From Aureimonas sp. AU20 (lineage in GTDB: Bacteria > Pseudomonadota > Alphaproteobacteria > Rhizobiales > Rhizobiaceae): a stretch of DNA of 64,000 bases. Where the stretch lies: NCBI RefSeq assembly GCF_001442755.1, contig NZ_CP006367.1, positions 1,116,001-1,180,000 of the forward strand. The letters are read 5' to 3'. A program made the position numbers and the translations under genes. The notes beneath the pieces are model-generated. The model was given only the letters and a program-made list of their open reading frames with translations, did no database searches and was not told where the DNA came from. Shown here piece by piece: positions 16,689 through 27,001 of this stretch. Position 1 is the stretch's first letter. Each line of letters starts with the position of its first letter.

Positions 16689-17339
16689 ATGACGAAATCC
16701 ATGCTGATCGTGAAGTTCGGCGGAAGTTCGATCGCCTCGCCCGATCTCCACAAATGGGTCCAGGCCATCGAGAAGACGACGCGCCCGCTCGTCGTCGTGC
16801 CCGGCGGCGGCCCCTTCGCCAACACGGTTCGCCAGTTCCAGACCCGCATCGGCTACGATGGCGAGGCCGCCTATCGCATGGCGCTTCTGGCCATGGAGCA
16901 GTTCGGCCACGCGCTGGTCGCGCTCGGCCAGAAGCTGGTTCCGGCCCGCACCCTGGAAGCCATCGAATCGGCGCAGGCGCGGGGCTTTGTGCCGGTCTGG
17001 ATGCCCTATGAGATGATTTCGTCGAGCGAGGGCGTCGAGCACAACTGGAACGTTACGTCCGACAGCGTCGCCGCCTGGCTCGCCGCGCGGCTCCCCGGCT
17101 CTCCGCTCTGCCTCATCAAGCAGATCGACGTGCCGGCCGGCTCCAGCCTCCAGGCGATTTCCGCCGCCGGCGTGGTGGACCCGTCCTTCGTGGCCTTTCT
17201 CCATCCGTCCACCCGGGTCTATGTCGCGGGTCCCTCCGATCTCGCCGTCTCCGGCCGCCGCTTCGGCGAAGGCGTGGTGCCGGGCCGGGAAGTCTCCTCC
17301 GAACAGCCGCACACCGCCTTTGCGGAAGCCGCGCAGTAG
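16689..17339 (+). CDS. MfnE-like amino acid kinase family protein
   Basis: A 216-residue member of the aspartokinase/uridylate kinase superfamily. The N terminus LIVKFGGSS and VVVPGGGPFANTVR are the ATP and substrate loops. The block WNVTSDSVAAWLA followed by LIKQIDVPA matches MfnE, which phosphorylates aminomethylfuran phosphate in methanofuran synthesis. AAGGAG stands 6 bases before the chosen ATG at 16689; the ATG at 16686 is too close. It lies 235 bp after the MfnB-like/FolB gene and 30 bp before ureD, and could be co-transcribed with ureD. The MfnE role is inferred from motif and neighbour. Confidence 0.72.
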   Translation: MTKSMLIVKFGGSSIASPDLHKWVQAIEKTTRPLVVVPGGGPFANTVRQFQTRIGYDGEAAYRMALLAMEQFGHALVALGQKLVPARTLEAIESAQARGFVPVWMPYEMISSSEGVEHNWNVTSDSVAAWLAARLPGSPLCLIKQIDVPAGSSLQAISAAGVVDPSFVAFLHPSTRVYVAGPSDLAVSGRRFGEGVVPGREVSSEQPHTAFAEAAQ

Positions 17340-17369
17340 GCCTTTTCCCATTCCCCGTTTTCCCGCTCC

Positions 17370-18224
17370 ATGCTGATCGACGGCGCTCGGCCGCTTGACG
17401 CTCGGCCGCCTGAAGGCGAGCCCGCGCCCGGCCGCGCCCAGCGCGCGCGGGGCGAGGCGCGCGCCGTGTTCGGCCCGGCGGGGCCAGGCGGCGCGACGCG
17501 GCTTCGCCGCCTGCATCAGGCCGGCGCGCTCAAGCTGCGCTTTCCCCGCCAGCCCTCGGCCGAGGCCGTTCTCGTCAACACGGCCGGCGGCCTCGCGGGT
17601 GGGGACGCCCTGTCGCAAGGCTTCGAGGTCGAGCCGGGCGGCGCGCTCAGCGTCACTACGCAGGCCTGCGAGCGCGTGTATCGCTCCACCGGGGCGGACG
17701 CGCGGCTCGATACGCGGCTTCAGGTGGGCGAGGGTGCCGCGCTCCGCTTCCTGCCGCAGGAAACCATCCTGTTCGACGGCGGGCGGTTGGCCCGCACGCT
17801 GGAGGTCGAGGCCCACGCCACGAGCCGGGTGCTCCTATGCGAAAGCGTGGTGCTTGGCCGCGAGGCCATGGGCGAGAGCGTGCGCAGCGGCGCCTTGCGC
17901 GATCGCTGGCGCATCCGGCGCGAGGGGCAACTCGTCTTCGCCGACGATCTGCGGCTGGACGGCGCGATCGACGCGCTAACCGGCGCCGCTGCTTCGCTGA
18001 ACGGCGCGCGCGCTTTCGCGACGGTGTTTTGGCAGGACGAGCGGGCGGATCTGCTGCTGCCGGAGCTTCGCGCGCTTCTGGGAGAGGGTGGGGGCGCCAG
18101 CCTTCTCGACGGGTTCGGCATCGCCCGGATCGTCGCGCCGAGCTATTATGCGCTGCGAAAGCGGCTCGTGCCGGCGCTCGGCCTGCTTTCGCAGGGCGGC
18201 CTTCCCCGCGTATGGTCGCTCTGA
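17370..18224 (+). CDS. ureD: Urease accessory protein UreD
   Basis: A 284-residue scaffold protein that binds apo-urease and, with UreF and UreG, helps load nickel and carbamylate the active-site lysine. Family landmarks are LVNTAGGLAGGD, VTTQACERVYRS and FLPQETILFDGG. The first 35 residues are Pro/Ala/Arg-rich and not conserved, so the true start could be slightly later; no clear ribosome binding site is seen. It begins the urease genes, 69 bp before ureA. Confidence 0.9.
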   Translation: MLIDGARPLDARPPEGEPAPGRAQRARGEARAVFGPAGPGGATRLRRLHQAGALKLRFPRQPSAEAVLVNTAGGLAGGDALSQGFEVEPGGALSVTTQACERVYRSTGADARLDTRLQVGEGAALRFLPQETILFDGGRLARTLEVEAHATSRVLLCESVVLGREAMGESVRSGALRDRWRIRREGQLVFADDLRLDGAIDALTGAAASLNGARAFATVFWQDERADLLLPELRALLGEGGGASLLDGFGIARIVAPSYYALRKRLVPALGLLSQGGLPRVWSL

Positions 18225-18293
18225 CACCTTCGGTGCCCGCGCCGGTCGATTCGTCGTCTCGGGCGCGGACCTGTTTCAGTGGAGATCGTGCTG

Positions 18294-18596
18294 ATGAACC
18301 TCACCCCCCGCGAAAAGGACAAGCTTCTGATCGCCATGGCGGCCGTCGTGGCGCGCAAGCGGCTGGAGCGGGGCGTCAAGCTGAACCACCCGGAGGCGAT
18401 CGCGCTGATCACCGACTTCGTGGTGGAAGGCGCGCGCGACGGGCGCTCGGTGGCCGATCTCATGGAAGCGGGCGCCCATGTCGTCGGCCGGGATCAGGTG
18501 ATGGAAGGCATCGCCGAGATGATCCACGACGTGCAGGTCGAGGCCACCTTTCCCGACGGCACGAAGCTGGTGACGGTCCACGAGCCGATTCGCTGA
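18294..18596 (+). CDS. ureA: Urease gamma subunit
   Basis: A 100-residue gamma chain of urease, which hydrolyses urea to ammonia and carbon dioxide. It starts [10 protein letters not shown] and contains [10 protein letters not shown] and the end block [18 protein letters not shown] typical of the family. A GGAG element lies 9 bases before the ATG; an in-frame GTG at 18279 is less likely. It is separated from ureB by a minus-strand gene and ureJ, where rhizobial operons usually have A and B close together. Confidence 0.96.
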   Translation: MNLTPREKDKLLIAMAAVVARKRLERGVKLNHPEAIALITDFVVEGARDGRSVADLMEAGAHVVGRDQVMEGIAEMIHDVQVEATFPDGTKLVTVHEPIR

Positions 18597-18715
18597 ATGT
18601 CGGGGGCGGGGTAGGGCCTTCGAGCGTTCCCCGCCCGATTCGCCGCGAAGCCTGAGCTTCGTGAACGGGCGACTTCTTCCGCCCACGCCGTGTCCGCAAG
18701 CCCTGTTCCGAAGTC

Positions 18716-18937
18716 TCAGCGCCCCTGCGTGTCCAGCGCCGCCATCTGGCCGCTCGGCTGCGCGGCGAGAAAGCGGAACGTGCCCGCCGACCGCGAGTAG
18801 TAGGCCGGCCCGCTGACGCCGTTCATGATGACGGTGCGCACCTGGAAGGGCTCCGGCGTTCCGGCCGCCGAGACGAGGCCGAAACTGGCGCCCAGAACCG
18901 CCAGGGCGATCGAAAAGGTCACGAGCTTCGCTTTCAT
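18716..18937 (-). CDS. Small secreted protein of unknown function (73 aa)
   Basis: A 73-residue protein with a clear N-terminal signal sequence (MKAKLVTFSIALAVLG, cleavage near SAAG). The mature part of about 48 residues contains VIMNGVSGPAYYSRSAGTFRFLA. No family was recognised. A GAGAAG binding site lies close to the ATG. It is encoded on the strand opposite the urease genes and lies between ureA and ureJ, convergent with ureA. Confidence 0.6.
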   Translation of the reverse strand: MKAKLVTFSIALAVLGASFGLVSAAGTPEPFQVRTVIMNGVSGPAYYSRSAGTFRFLAAQPSGQMAALDTQGR

Positions 18938-19242
18938 CACTTCTCGCGCGTCCCACCACGAGACACGGCCGGCTTGGCGCCGCCTTCGCGTCTCTTCGCT
19001 TCTGCCCCTCATCATAGACCGGCTGAATTTCGGTTCGGTGACGGGCTCGGCGTCAATTTTATCGATCCAGTCCCGAGCCTCGGTGCAGCCCCGGCCGTTC
19101 CGCCCTTTGACAAGCCGCTCCGGCGCTTCCATCCTGCCTGTTCGAAACCCGTCGGGATTGCCGGGGCGGGGCCGCCCGTGCCAAGGGCGGAGCGGCGCGA
19201 CCGACACACGGGCGCTTGTCGACCAAACGAGGGACATTCATC
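18938..19242. other. Divergent intergenic region before ureJ
   Basis: 305 bp without a gene, between the small secreted-protein gene and ureJ. A TTGACA at 19107-19112 with CATCCT 17 bases later is a weak promoter candidate for ureJ-ureB. A second transcription start is plausible here because the minus-strand gene interrupts the operon. Confidence 0.35.
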
Positions 19243-19812
19243 ATGCTGAGACGATCCATCCTGACCGCCGCAACGCTCGCCGCCGCCACGGCGCCGGCCT
19301 TCGCGCACATGAACCCGGCCGAGCACGGCTCGTTCATGGCGGGTGTCAGCCATCCGCTGTTCGGCGCCGATCATATCCTCGCCATGGTCGCGGTCGGCCT
19401 CTGGGCCGCGCTGATCGGCGGGCGCGCTCTCTGGCTCGTGCCCTCCGCCTTTGTCGGCACCATGCTGGTCGGCTTCGCGCTGGCCCTGTCGGGCGTCTCG
19501 CTTCCCTTCGTGGAGCCCGCCATTCTCGCCTCCGTCGTGGCGCTCGGCCTTCTCGTGGCGCTGGCGGTTCGCCTGCCGACCGCGCTTTCGGCGGTCGTCG
19601 TCGGCCTCTTCGCGCTGTTCCACGGCTACGCCCATGGCGGCGAGCTGGGCGGTGCGGGTGCCGGCAGCTTCGCGTTCGGCTTCGCCCTGTCCACCGCCGT
19701 CCTGCACGGGCTCGGCCTCGTTCTCGGCCGCTCGCTCGGCGGCTCGGGCCTTCTGCCGCGCCTGCTCGGCGGCGCTACGGCCCTGGGCGGCCTCGCGCTG
19801 ATGGTGGGCTGA
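19243..19812 (+). CDS. ureJ: HupE/UreJ family membrane protein
   Basis: A 189-residue membrane protein of the HupE/UreJ family, proposed nickel permeases linked to hydrogenases and ureases. A cleavable signal sequence (residues 1-21, TAPAFA) is followed by the motif [20 protein letters not shown]. Five or six hydrophobic helices follow, including [13 protein letters not shown] with conserved His residues. The ATG at 19243 has GAGGG 9 bases upstream. It is one base from the ureB start, so the two are co-expressed. Nickel supply for the urease active site is the likely role. Confidence 0.88.
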   Translation: MLRRSILTAATLAAATAPAFAHMNPAEHGSFMAGVSHPLFGADHILAMVAVGLWAALIGGRALWLVPSAFVGTMLVGFALALSGVSLPFVEPAILASVVALGLLVALAVRLPTALSAVVVGLFALFHGYAHGGELGGAGAGSFAFGFALSTAVLHGLGLVLGRSLGGSGLLPRLLGGATALGGLALMVG

Positions 19813-19813
19813 G

Positions 19814-20119
19814 ATGATTCCCGGCGAAGTCTTCGTCGCCGAGGGCGACATCGTCCTGAACGAGGGGCGGGAGGCGATCGAACTTCACGTCGCCAATGCG
19901 GGCGACCGGCCGGTGCAGGTCGGCTCGCACTATCATTTCGCCGAGACCAACGGGGCCCTGCGCTTCGACCGCGAAGCGGCGCGGGGCTATCGCCTCGACA
20001 TCGCCGCCGGAACGGCGGTGCGCTTCGAGCCCGGCCAGTCCCGCGACGTGCGGCTGATCCCGCTGTCGGGAAACCGGCGCGTATTCGGTTTCAACGGCCG
20101 CGTTCAGGGGCAACTCTGA
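19814..20119 (+). CDS. ureB: Urease beta subunit
   Basis: A 101-residue beta chain of urease. It opens MIPGEVF and carries [26 protein letters not shown] and the end [14 protein letters not shown], all typical. It forms the trimeric enzyme with UreA and UreC. It follows ureJ almost without a gap. A strong terminator lies 26 bases after the stop, so ureC must be transcribed from another promoter. Confidence 0.96.
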   Translation: MIPGEVFVAEGDIVLNEGREAIELHVANAGDRPVQVGSHYHFAETNGALRFDREAARGYRLDIAAGTAVRFEPGQSRDVRLIPLSGNRRVFGFNGRVQGQL

Positions 20120-20145
20120 CCGAAAAGCCAACTCTGACCAAAAAG
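20111..20145 (+). repeat. Tandem 17-bp duplication across the ureB stop
   Basis: Two copies (20111-20127 and 20129-20145) differ at one base and have an 18-bp period. The first contains the ureB stop codon. It looks like a recent short duplication just before the terminator stem. Confidence 0.7.
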
Positions 20146-20168
20146 AAAGGCGCCGCGAGGCGCCTTTC
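20145..20168. terminator. Intrinsic terminator after ureB
   Basis: A perfect 10-bp stem (GAAAGGCGCC at 20145-20154 with its complement at 20159-20168) with a GCGA loop. A short A-run precedes it and T's follow. It separates ureB from the convergent secreted-protein gene. Confidence 0.8.
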
Positions 20169-20190
20169 CTTGCGAGCGGTCGAGGACGGC

Positions 20191-20694
20191 TCAGTTGCCG
20201 GTGCGGTCCGGCGTCGCGTTGGGCCCCTGGCGCAGGGCGCTGCGGATCGAACCGAGGTCGACCTGAACGCGCGGGCTCGGAATGTTGTAGAGCGCCGCCG
20301 GCCCGGTGCCGGCCGTGCTCTGGGACGTGCTGCCCGTGGCCGAGCCGGTGGAGCCGCCGATCGTCGTGGCGGCGCCGATATTGCCGCTGCGCGCCGCCGC
20401 GTCTGCGTTCACCGAGTTCAATGTCGAGGAGCCCGCCGTCGCGCGCTCCTGCGTCGAGGTGCTGCTGGAGCCGACGCCGCCCGACGAGCCGACCGCGTTG
20501 GTCGCTCCGCCGAGGCTGGGCGTGGTCGCACCGCTGGCGCCCGCGCTGCCGCTGCCGATACTGCTGCCGCCGACACCGCCGCCGGCGCTGCTGCCGCTGA
20601 TGCCACCGCCGCCGCCGACGCTTTGGGCCGCGGCGGGTGCGGCGAAGGCCAGCCCTGCGGCGAGGGCGATCAAGGAGGGTGAAAGGACGCGCAT
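20191..20694 (-). CDS. Gly/Ser-rich secreted protein
   Basis: A 167-residue protein with a signal peptide (residues 1-24, ending AAPAAAQ). The mature chain is low complexity: runs of Gly and Ser (SVGGGGGISGSS, GGVGGSSIGSGS), then Thr/Ser/Ala, and an unusual ordered-looking C terminus (ALYNIPSPRVQVDLGSIRSALRQ). AACGAGG lies 7 bases before the ATG. No family was recognised. Composition suggests an extracellular or periplasmic flexible protein. It and its neighbour sit on the opposite strand between ureB and ureC. Confidence 0.65.
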   Translation of the reverse strand: MRVLSPSLIALAAGLAFAAPAAAQSVGGGGGISGSSAGGGVGGSSIGSGSAGASGATTPSLGGATNAVGSSGGVGSSSTSTQERATAGSSTLNSVNADAAARSGNIGAATTIGGSTGSATGSTSQSTAGTGPAALYNIPSPRVQVDLGSIRSALRQGPNATPDRTGN

Positions 20695-20852
20695 CGCTTT
20701 GCCTCGTTCTGGGGCGGGATCAGAGGCCCGCCGGATGGCTCGAATCGGGCCCGATGGACCCCTTTGTTCCCAAACAGGAAAACGCGCTTCCCGTTCCCCT
20801 TCCAAGCCTGCCATCCGCTTTCCTTCGCGCTTTGGTTAGCGCGAAGCTCCCT

Positions 20853-21299
20853 TCAGCGCGCCTTCGCGTTCGGCACGATGCGCGCCCGGCGCGGCGGCGT
20901 GAGGGGCCGCGTCACGCCGCTCTCGTTGATGACCGATCCGTCCGATCGGGCGAAGTCGCCTGCGCGGCCCGGCCCGATCGCCGGGTCGCCCTCGCGGGCG
21001 CGCAGCCGCGTCGAGGTACCGTCCGCGTCCGGCCGGGGAATGCGCGGCTTCAGATAGCTGTTGTCGTAGTCGCGTCCGTATTGCCGCTCCTCCACCGTGT
21101 CCCCAAACACCGGCGCGTTGGGAATGGCGAGCGGCGCGCGCACCTTCGGCGCGCCGGCGATCGACGCGCCCGACATGGAGGAGCCGACCGGCGTGCCCGG
21201 CGGGCCGGGGTCGAAGGGCTGGGCCTGCGCCATTCCGCCCATGAGGGCGAGACCGAGGGCGGGCAGCAAGGTCGGACGAAGAAGGTTGGACAAGGGCAT
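20853..21299 (-). CDS. Proline-rich secreted protein of unknown function
   Basis: A 148-residue exported protein with a signal peptide (residues 1 to about 26, LGLALMGGMAQAQ). The mature part is rich in Pro, Arg and Asp, with DTVEERQYGRDYDNSYLKPR the most ordered-looking segment and a basic end. An ATG three bases upstream (21302) is equally in frame, but the AGGA element is better spaced for 21299. No family was recognised. It is divergent from ureC and upstream of the Gly/Ser-rich secreted protein, 158 bp apart. Confidence 0.65.
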   Translation of the reverse strand: MPLSNLLRPTLLPALGLALMGGMAQAQPFDPGPPGTPVGSSMSGASIAGAPKVRAPLAIPNAPVFGDTVEERQYGRDYDNSYLKPRIPRPDADGTSTRLRAREGDPAIGPGRAGDFARSDGSVINESGVTRPLTPPRRARIVPNAKAR

Positions 21300-21417
21300 C
21301 ATGCTTCCTAAACGCGCAAGCCGGCGAAAAGCTCAACTTTCCCGCATTGCGAGAGAAGACAAGCTTCCGCGATCGAACTAATCTGCCCCCGCCGAATGCG
21401 CCGAGGAGACCCGATTC

Positions 21418-23130
<1,713 letters not shown>

Positions 23131-23171
23131 ATTCGGGCAACCGCGCATCGGCACAGCCGCAGGAGACGCAG

Positions 23172-23321
23172 ATGACGCCGCTCGGGCTTGCGACAGACGG
23201 GGCATGGTCTCCCATGGCGCCTCACGGCTGCGACGTCTTTGCTCCGCCGTTTTCACCCTGGCGGACGAACCCCTTTGACGACAATTTCGAGCGAGTGAAA
23301 CGGCGTGATCGAGGCCAATAG
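23172..23321 (+). CDS. Possible 49-aa peptide between ureC and ureE
   Basis: A 49-codon frame with a strong GGAG ribosome binding site 6 bases before its ATG. It ends inside ureE, overlapping the ureE GTG start by 17 bases. The peptide is rich in aromatic and Pro residues (APPFSPWRTNPFDDNFERVKRR). Third-position GC is about 65%, clearly below the neighbouring urease genes, so coding is not certain. It may act mainly to couple translation of ureE, whose own GTG start has no clear binding site. No family recognised. Confidence 0.35.
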   Translation: MTPLGLATDGAWSPMAPHGCDVFAPPFSPWRTNPFDDNFERVKRRDRGQ

Positions 23322-23784
23322 CATCATCGAGCGCGGCGCCTTCCTGGGCGAGGCCGCGGACACCATCACGCTGGACGAGGCGCAGCGCCATCGCCGGCGT
23401 ATGGCCATGGTCAGCGACAAGGGCATCGCCTTCCTGCTCGATCTCGAGGAGGCGCGGCTCCTGCGCGAGGGCGACATGATCGTCCTGTCGGACGGGCGCT
23501 ACGTCCAGGTCCTGGCCAAGCCCGAGGAACTCTACGCCGTGGAAGGGCGCGACAGCGTGCATCTTCTGACGCTGGCCTGGCAGATCGGCAACCGGCACCT
23601 GCCCTGCCAGATCGAGGCCAAGCGCATTCTCCTGCGCCGTGACCATGTGATCCGCGAGATGCTGCGCGAGCTGGGCGCCCATGTCGAGGAGGTCGAGGCC
23701 GCCTTCGATCCCGTCGGCGGCGCCTATGCCAGCCCCGGCGCGGCCGCGCATTCGCATGGCCACGGCCATCACGGGCATGGCTGA
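23305..23784 (+). CDS. ureE: Urease nickel chaperone UreE
   Basis: A 159-residue metallochaperone delivering nickel to the UreDFG-urease complex. The N-terminal beta domain has DTITLDEAQRHRRR. The metal-binding domain carries WQIGNRHLPCQ and RRDHVIREMLRELG, and the chain ends in a short His/Gly tail ([11 protein letters not shown]) able to bind extra nickel. The start is GTG at 23305, inside the small upstream frame. The stop overlaps ureF by eight bases. Confidence 0.94.
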   Translation: MIEANSIIERGAFLGEAADTITLDEAQRHRRRMAMVSDKGIAFLLDLEEARLLREGDMIVLSDGRYVQVLAKPEELYAVEGRDSVHLLTLAWQIGNRHLPCQIEAKRILLRRDHVIREMLRELGAHVEEVEAAFDPVGGAYASPGAAAHSHGHGHHGHG

Positions 23785-24481
23785 GCTGGGCCCGGCCGGA
23801 GCTTCGGGGGAAAGCGCCGGGATCGCGGCGCTGGTCCGGCTTCTGACCTGGACCTCGCCAGCCTTTCCCGTCGGCGCCTTCGCCTTTTCACACGGGCTGG
23901 AAGCGGTGATCGCCGAGGGGCGGGTGCGGGACGGCGAGGCGCTGTTCGGCTGGATCGAGACCCTGCTTCTGCATGGTTCGGGCTGGAACGACCTCGTCTT
24001 TCTCACCGAGGCCCATCGGCTGGCGAGCCAGGGCGAGACGGGGCCGGGCTGGGACGATCTTGTGGCACTCGCCCGCGCCTCCGCCGGATCGGCGGAGCGG
24101 CGGCGCGAGGTGATGGATCTCGGACGCGCCTTCGCGGAGGCCGCCGCGCCTTGGGCCGAGCCGCTTCAGCCCGGAGCGGCGCCCGTGCCCTATACGCTGG
24201 CTTTCGGCGCGCTGGCCGCGCGAGAGGGCGTGCCGCTTCTGCCCTGCCTTGCCGCCTTCGCCCATGCCTTCGCCGCCAATCTCGCCAGCGTCGCCGTGCG
24301 CCTCGTGCCGCTCGGCCAGCGCGAGGCGGTGCGCGTTATTCGCCGGCTGGAGCCGGTCGTCGGCAGCGCCGCCCGGCGCGCCGCGGGCTCGACACTGGAC
24401 GATCTCGGCTCGGCCGCGATCCTGTCCGACATCGCGGCGCTACGCCACGAAACCCTGCAACCGAGGCTGTTCCTGACATGA
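23777..24481 (+). CDS. ureF: Urease accessory protein UreF
   Basis: A 234-residue helical protein that works with UreD and UreG in urease activation. The family opening [21 protein letters not shown] and the late segment [19 protein letters not shown] are clear. It starts at 23777 overlapping ureE, and its stop overlaps the ureG start by four bases (ATGA), showing tight translational coupling of E, F and G. Confidence 0.94.
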   Translation: MAELGPAGASGESAGIAALVRLLTWTSPAFPVGAFAFSHGLEAVIAEGRVRDGEALFGWIETLLLHGSGWNDLVFLTEAHRLASQGETGPGWDDLVALARASAGSAERRREVMDLGRAFAEAAAPWAEPLQPGAAPVPYTLAFGALAAREGVPLLPCLAAFAHAFAANLASVAVRLVPLGQREAVRVIRRLEPVVGSAARRAAGSTLDDLGSAAILSDIAALRHETLQPRLFLT

Positions 24482-25140
24482 GCCATTCGTCCGCGACCGA
24501 GAGCCCGTCCCGCCGCCGCCACGGCCCGCTTCGCGTCGGCATCGGCGGCCCGGTCGGCTCCGGCAAGACGACGCTGTGCGAGAAGATCTGCCTCGCCGCG
24601 CGCGACCAATGGTCGATAGGCGTCGTCACCAACGACATCTACACGACCGAGGATGCCGAAGCCCTGGTGCGCCGGCAGGCGCTGACGGCGGACCGGATCA
24701 TCGGCGTGGAGACGGGCGGCTGCCCGCACACGGCGATTCGCGAGGACGCCTCGCTGAACCTGCGCGCCATCGCCGAGCTGAACGCCCGCCATCCCGATCT
24801 CGATCTGATCCTGGTGGAATCGGGCGGCGACAATCTCGCCGCGACCTTCTCGCCCGATCTGGTGGACCTGTCGATCTACGTCATCTCCGTCTGCCAGGGC
24901 GACGACATTCCCCGCAAGGGCGGGCCGGCCATCACTCGCTCCGATCTTCTCGTGGTCAACAAGGCCGATCTGGCGCCCTATGTCGGAGCCGATCTGGAGC
25001 GCATGAAGCGGGACGCCGCCAAGGGGCGCGGCCCCTTGCCCTTCGTCTTCGCCGACCTGTCGCGCCGCGAGGGGCTGGCCGCGATCCTCGACTTCCTGGC
25101 GCGGACTGGGGGCCTTGTGCCGCTTCGCGAGGCGGCATGA
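24478..25140 (+). CDS. ureG: Urease accessory GTPase UreG
   Basis: A 220-residue SIMIBI GTPase whose GTP hydrolysis drives nickel transfer to urease. The P-loop GPVGSGKT, the metal-binding Cys-Pro-His in [15 protein letters not shown], and the guanine-specificity NKAD ([10 protein letters not shown]) are all intact. The short N-terminal tail is Ser/Arg-rich, not His-rich, consistent with nickel storage being in the UreE tail. It overlaps both neighbours by four bases. Confidence 0.97.
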   Translation: MSHSSATESPSRRRHGPLRVGIGGPVGSGKTTLCEKICLAARDQWSIGVVTNDIYTTEDAEALVRRQALTADRIIGVETGGCPHTAIREDASLNLRAIAELNARHPDLDLILVESGGDNLAATFSPDLVDLSIYVISVCQGDDIPRKGGPAITRSDLLVVNKADLAPYVGADLERMKRDAAKGRGPLPFVFADLSRREGLAAILDFLARTGGLVPLREAA

Positions 25141-26474
25141 GCCGGCTGTTTCTCAAAAATCCGCTCGCCGTCTTGGAGCCGCTGGCGGCGGGCGGGATCG
25201 TCGTGGAAGCGGGGCGGATCGCCGAACTCGTGCCGAGCGGGGCCGAGCCCTCCGCCCCCGTGGACGAGGTCTTCGACGCCTCGCGCCATGTCGTGCTGCC
25301 TGGCCTCGTCAACACGCACCATCATTTCTACCAGACGCTGACGCGCGCCCACCCGGAAGCCATCGACAAGGAACTCTTTCCCTGGCTGCAGGCGCTTTAT
25401 CCGATCTGGGCGCGGCTCGACCCCGACAGCTTTCGCCAGTCGGTGCGCCTGGCGCTGACCGAACTCCTGCTGTCGGGCTGCACCACGGCGGCCGACCATC
25501 ACTATCTCTTCCCGCAGGGGCTAGAGGAGGCGATCGACATCGAGGCCGAGGAGGCGAAGGCGCTGGGCATCCGCGTGACGCTGACGCGCGGCTCGATGAA
25601 TCTCAGCCAAAAGGATGGCGGCCTGCCGCCTGACTCCGTGGTGCAGGACGAGGACACGATTCTCGCCGATTCCGAGCGGCTGCTGAACCGGCTTCACGAT
25701 CGCTCCGACGGCGCGATGGTGCAGATCGCGCTGGCACCCTGCTCGCCCTTTTCGGTGACCAAGAGCCTGATGGAAAAGAGCGCGGCGCTGGCCGAGCGCT
25801 TCGACTGCCGGCTCCATACCCATCTCGGCGAGACCGAGGACGAGAACCGCTTCTGCGAGGAGCGCTTCCGCTGCCGCCCGGTGGACTATCTCGAAGAGGT
25901 CGGCTGGATGGGGCCGCGCACCTGGCTGGCGCATGGCATCCATTTCACCTCCGACGAATGCCGGCGGCTCGGCGCGCACAAGGTCGGCGTCTGCCATTGC
26001 CCGACCTCCAACGCGGTACTCGCCTCGGGCTTCTGCAAGGTGGGGGAACTGGAGGCGGCGGGGAGCCCCGTCGGGCTCGGCGTCGATGGCTCGGCCTCCA
26101 ACGATTCCTCCAACATGATGGAGGGCGTGCGCCACGCGCTGATGCTCGGGCGGCTGCGCACCGGCTCGGCCTCTTCGGTCACGGCGCGGGACGCCTTCCG
26201 CTATGCCACCGAAGGCTCGGCGGCGTGTCTTGGACGCGCCGATATCGGCCGTATCGCGCCGGGGCTGCAGGCCGATCTTGCGCTCTTCACGCTGGACGAG
26301 CTGCGCTTTTCCGGCGCGCACGATCCGATATCGGCGCTCGTGCTCTGCGGCGCGACGCGGGCGGACCGGGTCATGGTCGCCGGGCGCTGGCGCGTCGTGG
26401 ACGGGCAGCCGATCGGCATCGATCTCGCCCGGCTGCGCGCCGAACATGGCGCTGCGGCGCGCCGCTTCGCCTGA
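25137..26474 (+). CDS. 8-oxoguanine deaminase (amidohydrolase family)
   Basis: A 445-residue zinc amidohydrolase of the group described as 8-oxoguanine deaminases or hydroxydechloroatrazine-type hydrolases. Metal ligands are in [27 protein letters not shown] and [13 protein letters not shown], a set matching 8-oxoguanine deaminase. The reaction would give urate from 8-oxoguanine. Its start overlaps the ureG stop (ATGA), so it is the last gene of the urease operon. Urate can feed puuD and the purine genes at 32-47 kb, whose product urea feeds urease, which makes this placement biochemically sensible. Confidence 0.85.
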   Translation: MSRLFLKNPLAVLEPLAAGGIVVEAGRIAELVPSGAEPSAPVDEVFDASRHVVLPGLVNTHHHFYQTLTRAHPEAIDKELFPWLQALYPIWARLDPDSFRQSVRLALTELLLSGCTTAADHHYLFPQGLEEAIDIEAEEAKALGIRVTLTRGSMNLSQKDGGLPPDSVVQDEDTILADSERLLNRLHDRSDGAMVQIALAPCSPFSVTKSLMEKSAALAERFDCRLHTHLGETEDENRFCEERFRCRPVDYLEEVGWMGPRTWLAHGIHFTSDECRRLGAHKVGVCHCPTSNAVLASGFCKVGELEAAGSPVGLGVDGSASNDSSNMMEGVRHALMLGRLRTGSASSVTARDAFRYATEGSAACLGRADIGRIAPGLQADLALFTLDELRFSGAHDPISALVLCGATRADRVMVAGRWRVVDGQPIGIDLARLRAEHGAAARRFA

Positions 26475-26650
26475 TGTCAGAGCTCGGGTTGGACAGAATG
26501 TCGCAGGTGCGATAAGCGCCGAAACACCTGCCGCAGACTTGTACCCTCCGACGCGACGACGCTGGCCCGCCTTTCGCGGATGCGCCGGGGAGGGGAGGGC
26601 GCCGGCTTGCGGCAGGGCGAACCCGAAGACAGAAGGCTGCGAGGCGCATC

Positions 26651-26956
26651 ATGAGCGACGCGAACGACGACTACATCTATGACGAGGCCACCGGCGAATG
26701 GCGCCCAGCCTCGGAAATGGCGGAAGCCGCCGGCGCCAAGCCGGAAGCGCGCGACGCGGCTGGCAACGTCCTGGCGGACGGCGACAGCGTCACCCTCATC
26801 AAGGATTTGAAGGTGAAGGGCGCGGGCCAGACCCTCAAGCAGGGCACGGTGATCCGCTCCATCCGCCTGACCGAAAACCCGGAAGAGATCGACTGCCGCC
26901 ATGAGGCGATCAAAGGTCTGGTGCTGCGCACCGAGTTCGTGCGCAAGCGCGGCTGA
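26651..26956 (+). CDS. PhnA/YjdM-type domain protein
   Basis: A 101-residue protein whose C-terminal half is the PhnA domain (DAAGNVLADGDSVTLIKDL, then KQGTVIRSIRLTENPEEIDCRHEAI). The N-terminal zinc-ribbon of full PhnA proteins is replaced by an acidic segment (YIYDEATGEWRPASEMAE). The family was named for alkylphosphonate use, but the name does not prove that role. GAGG lies 6 bases before the ATG. It is a single gene, followed by a strong hairpin. Confidence 0.85.
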   Translation: MSDANDDYIYDEATGEWRPASEMAEAAGAKPEARDAAGNVLADGDSVTLIKDLKVKGAGQTLKQGTVIRSIRLTENPEEIDCRHEAIKGLVLRTEFVRKRG

Positions 26957-26963
26957 CCTGAAC

Positions 26964-27001
26964 CATCCGGAGGCGAAGCGGGTTCGTTTCGCCGCCGGAT
27001 G
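26964..27001. terminator. Long hairpin after the PhnA-like gene
   Basis: CATCCGG and GGCGAA arms (26964-26977) pair with TTCGCC and CCGGATG (26988-27001), each side with one unpaired base between the two blocks. It starts eight bases after the stop. No U-run follows, so it may be a terminator aided by other factors or a processing signal. Confidence 0.5.
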
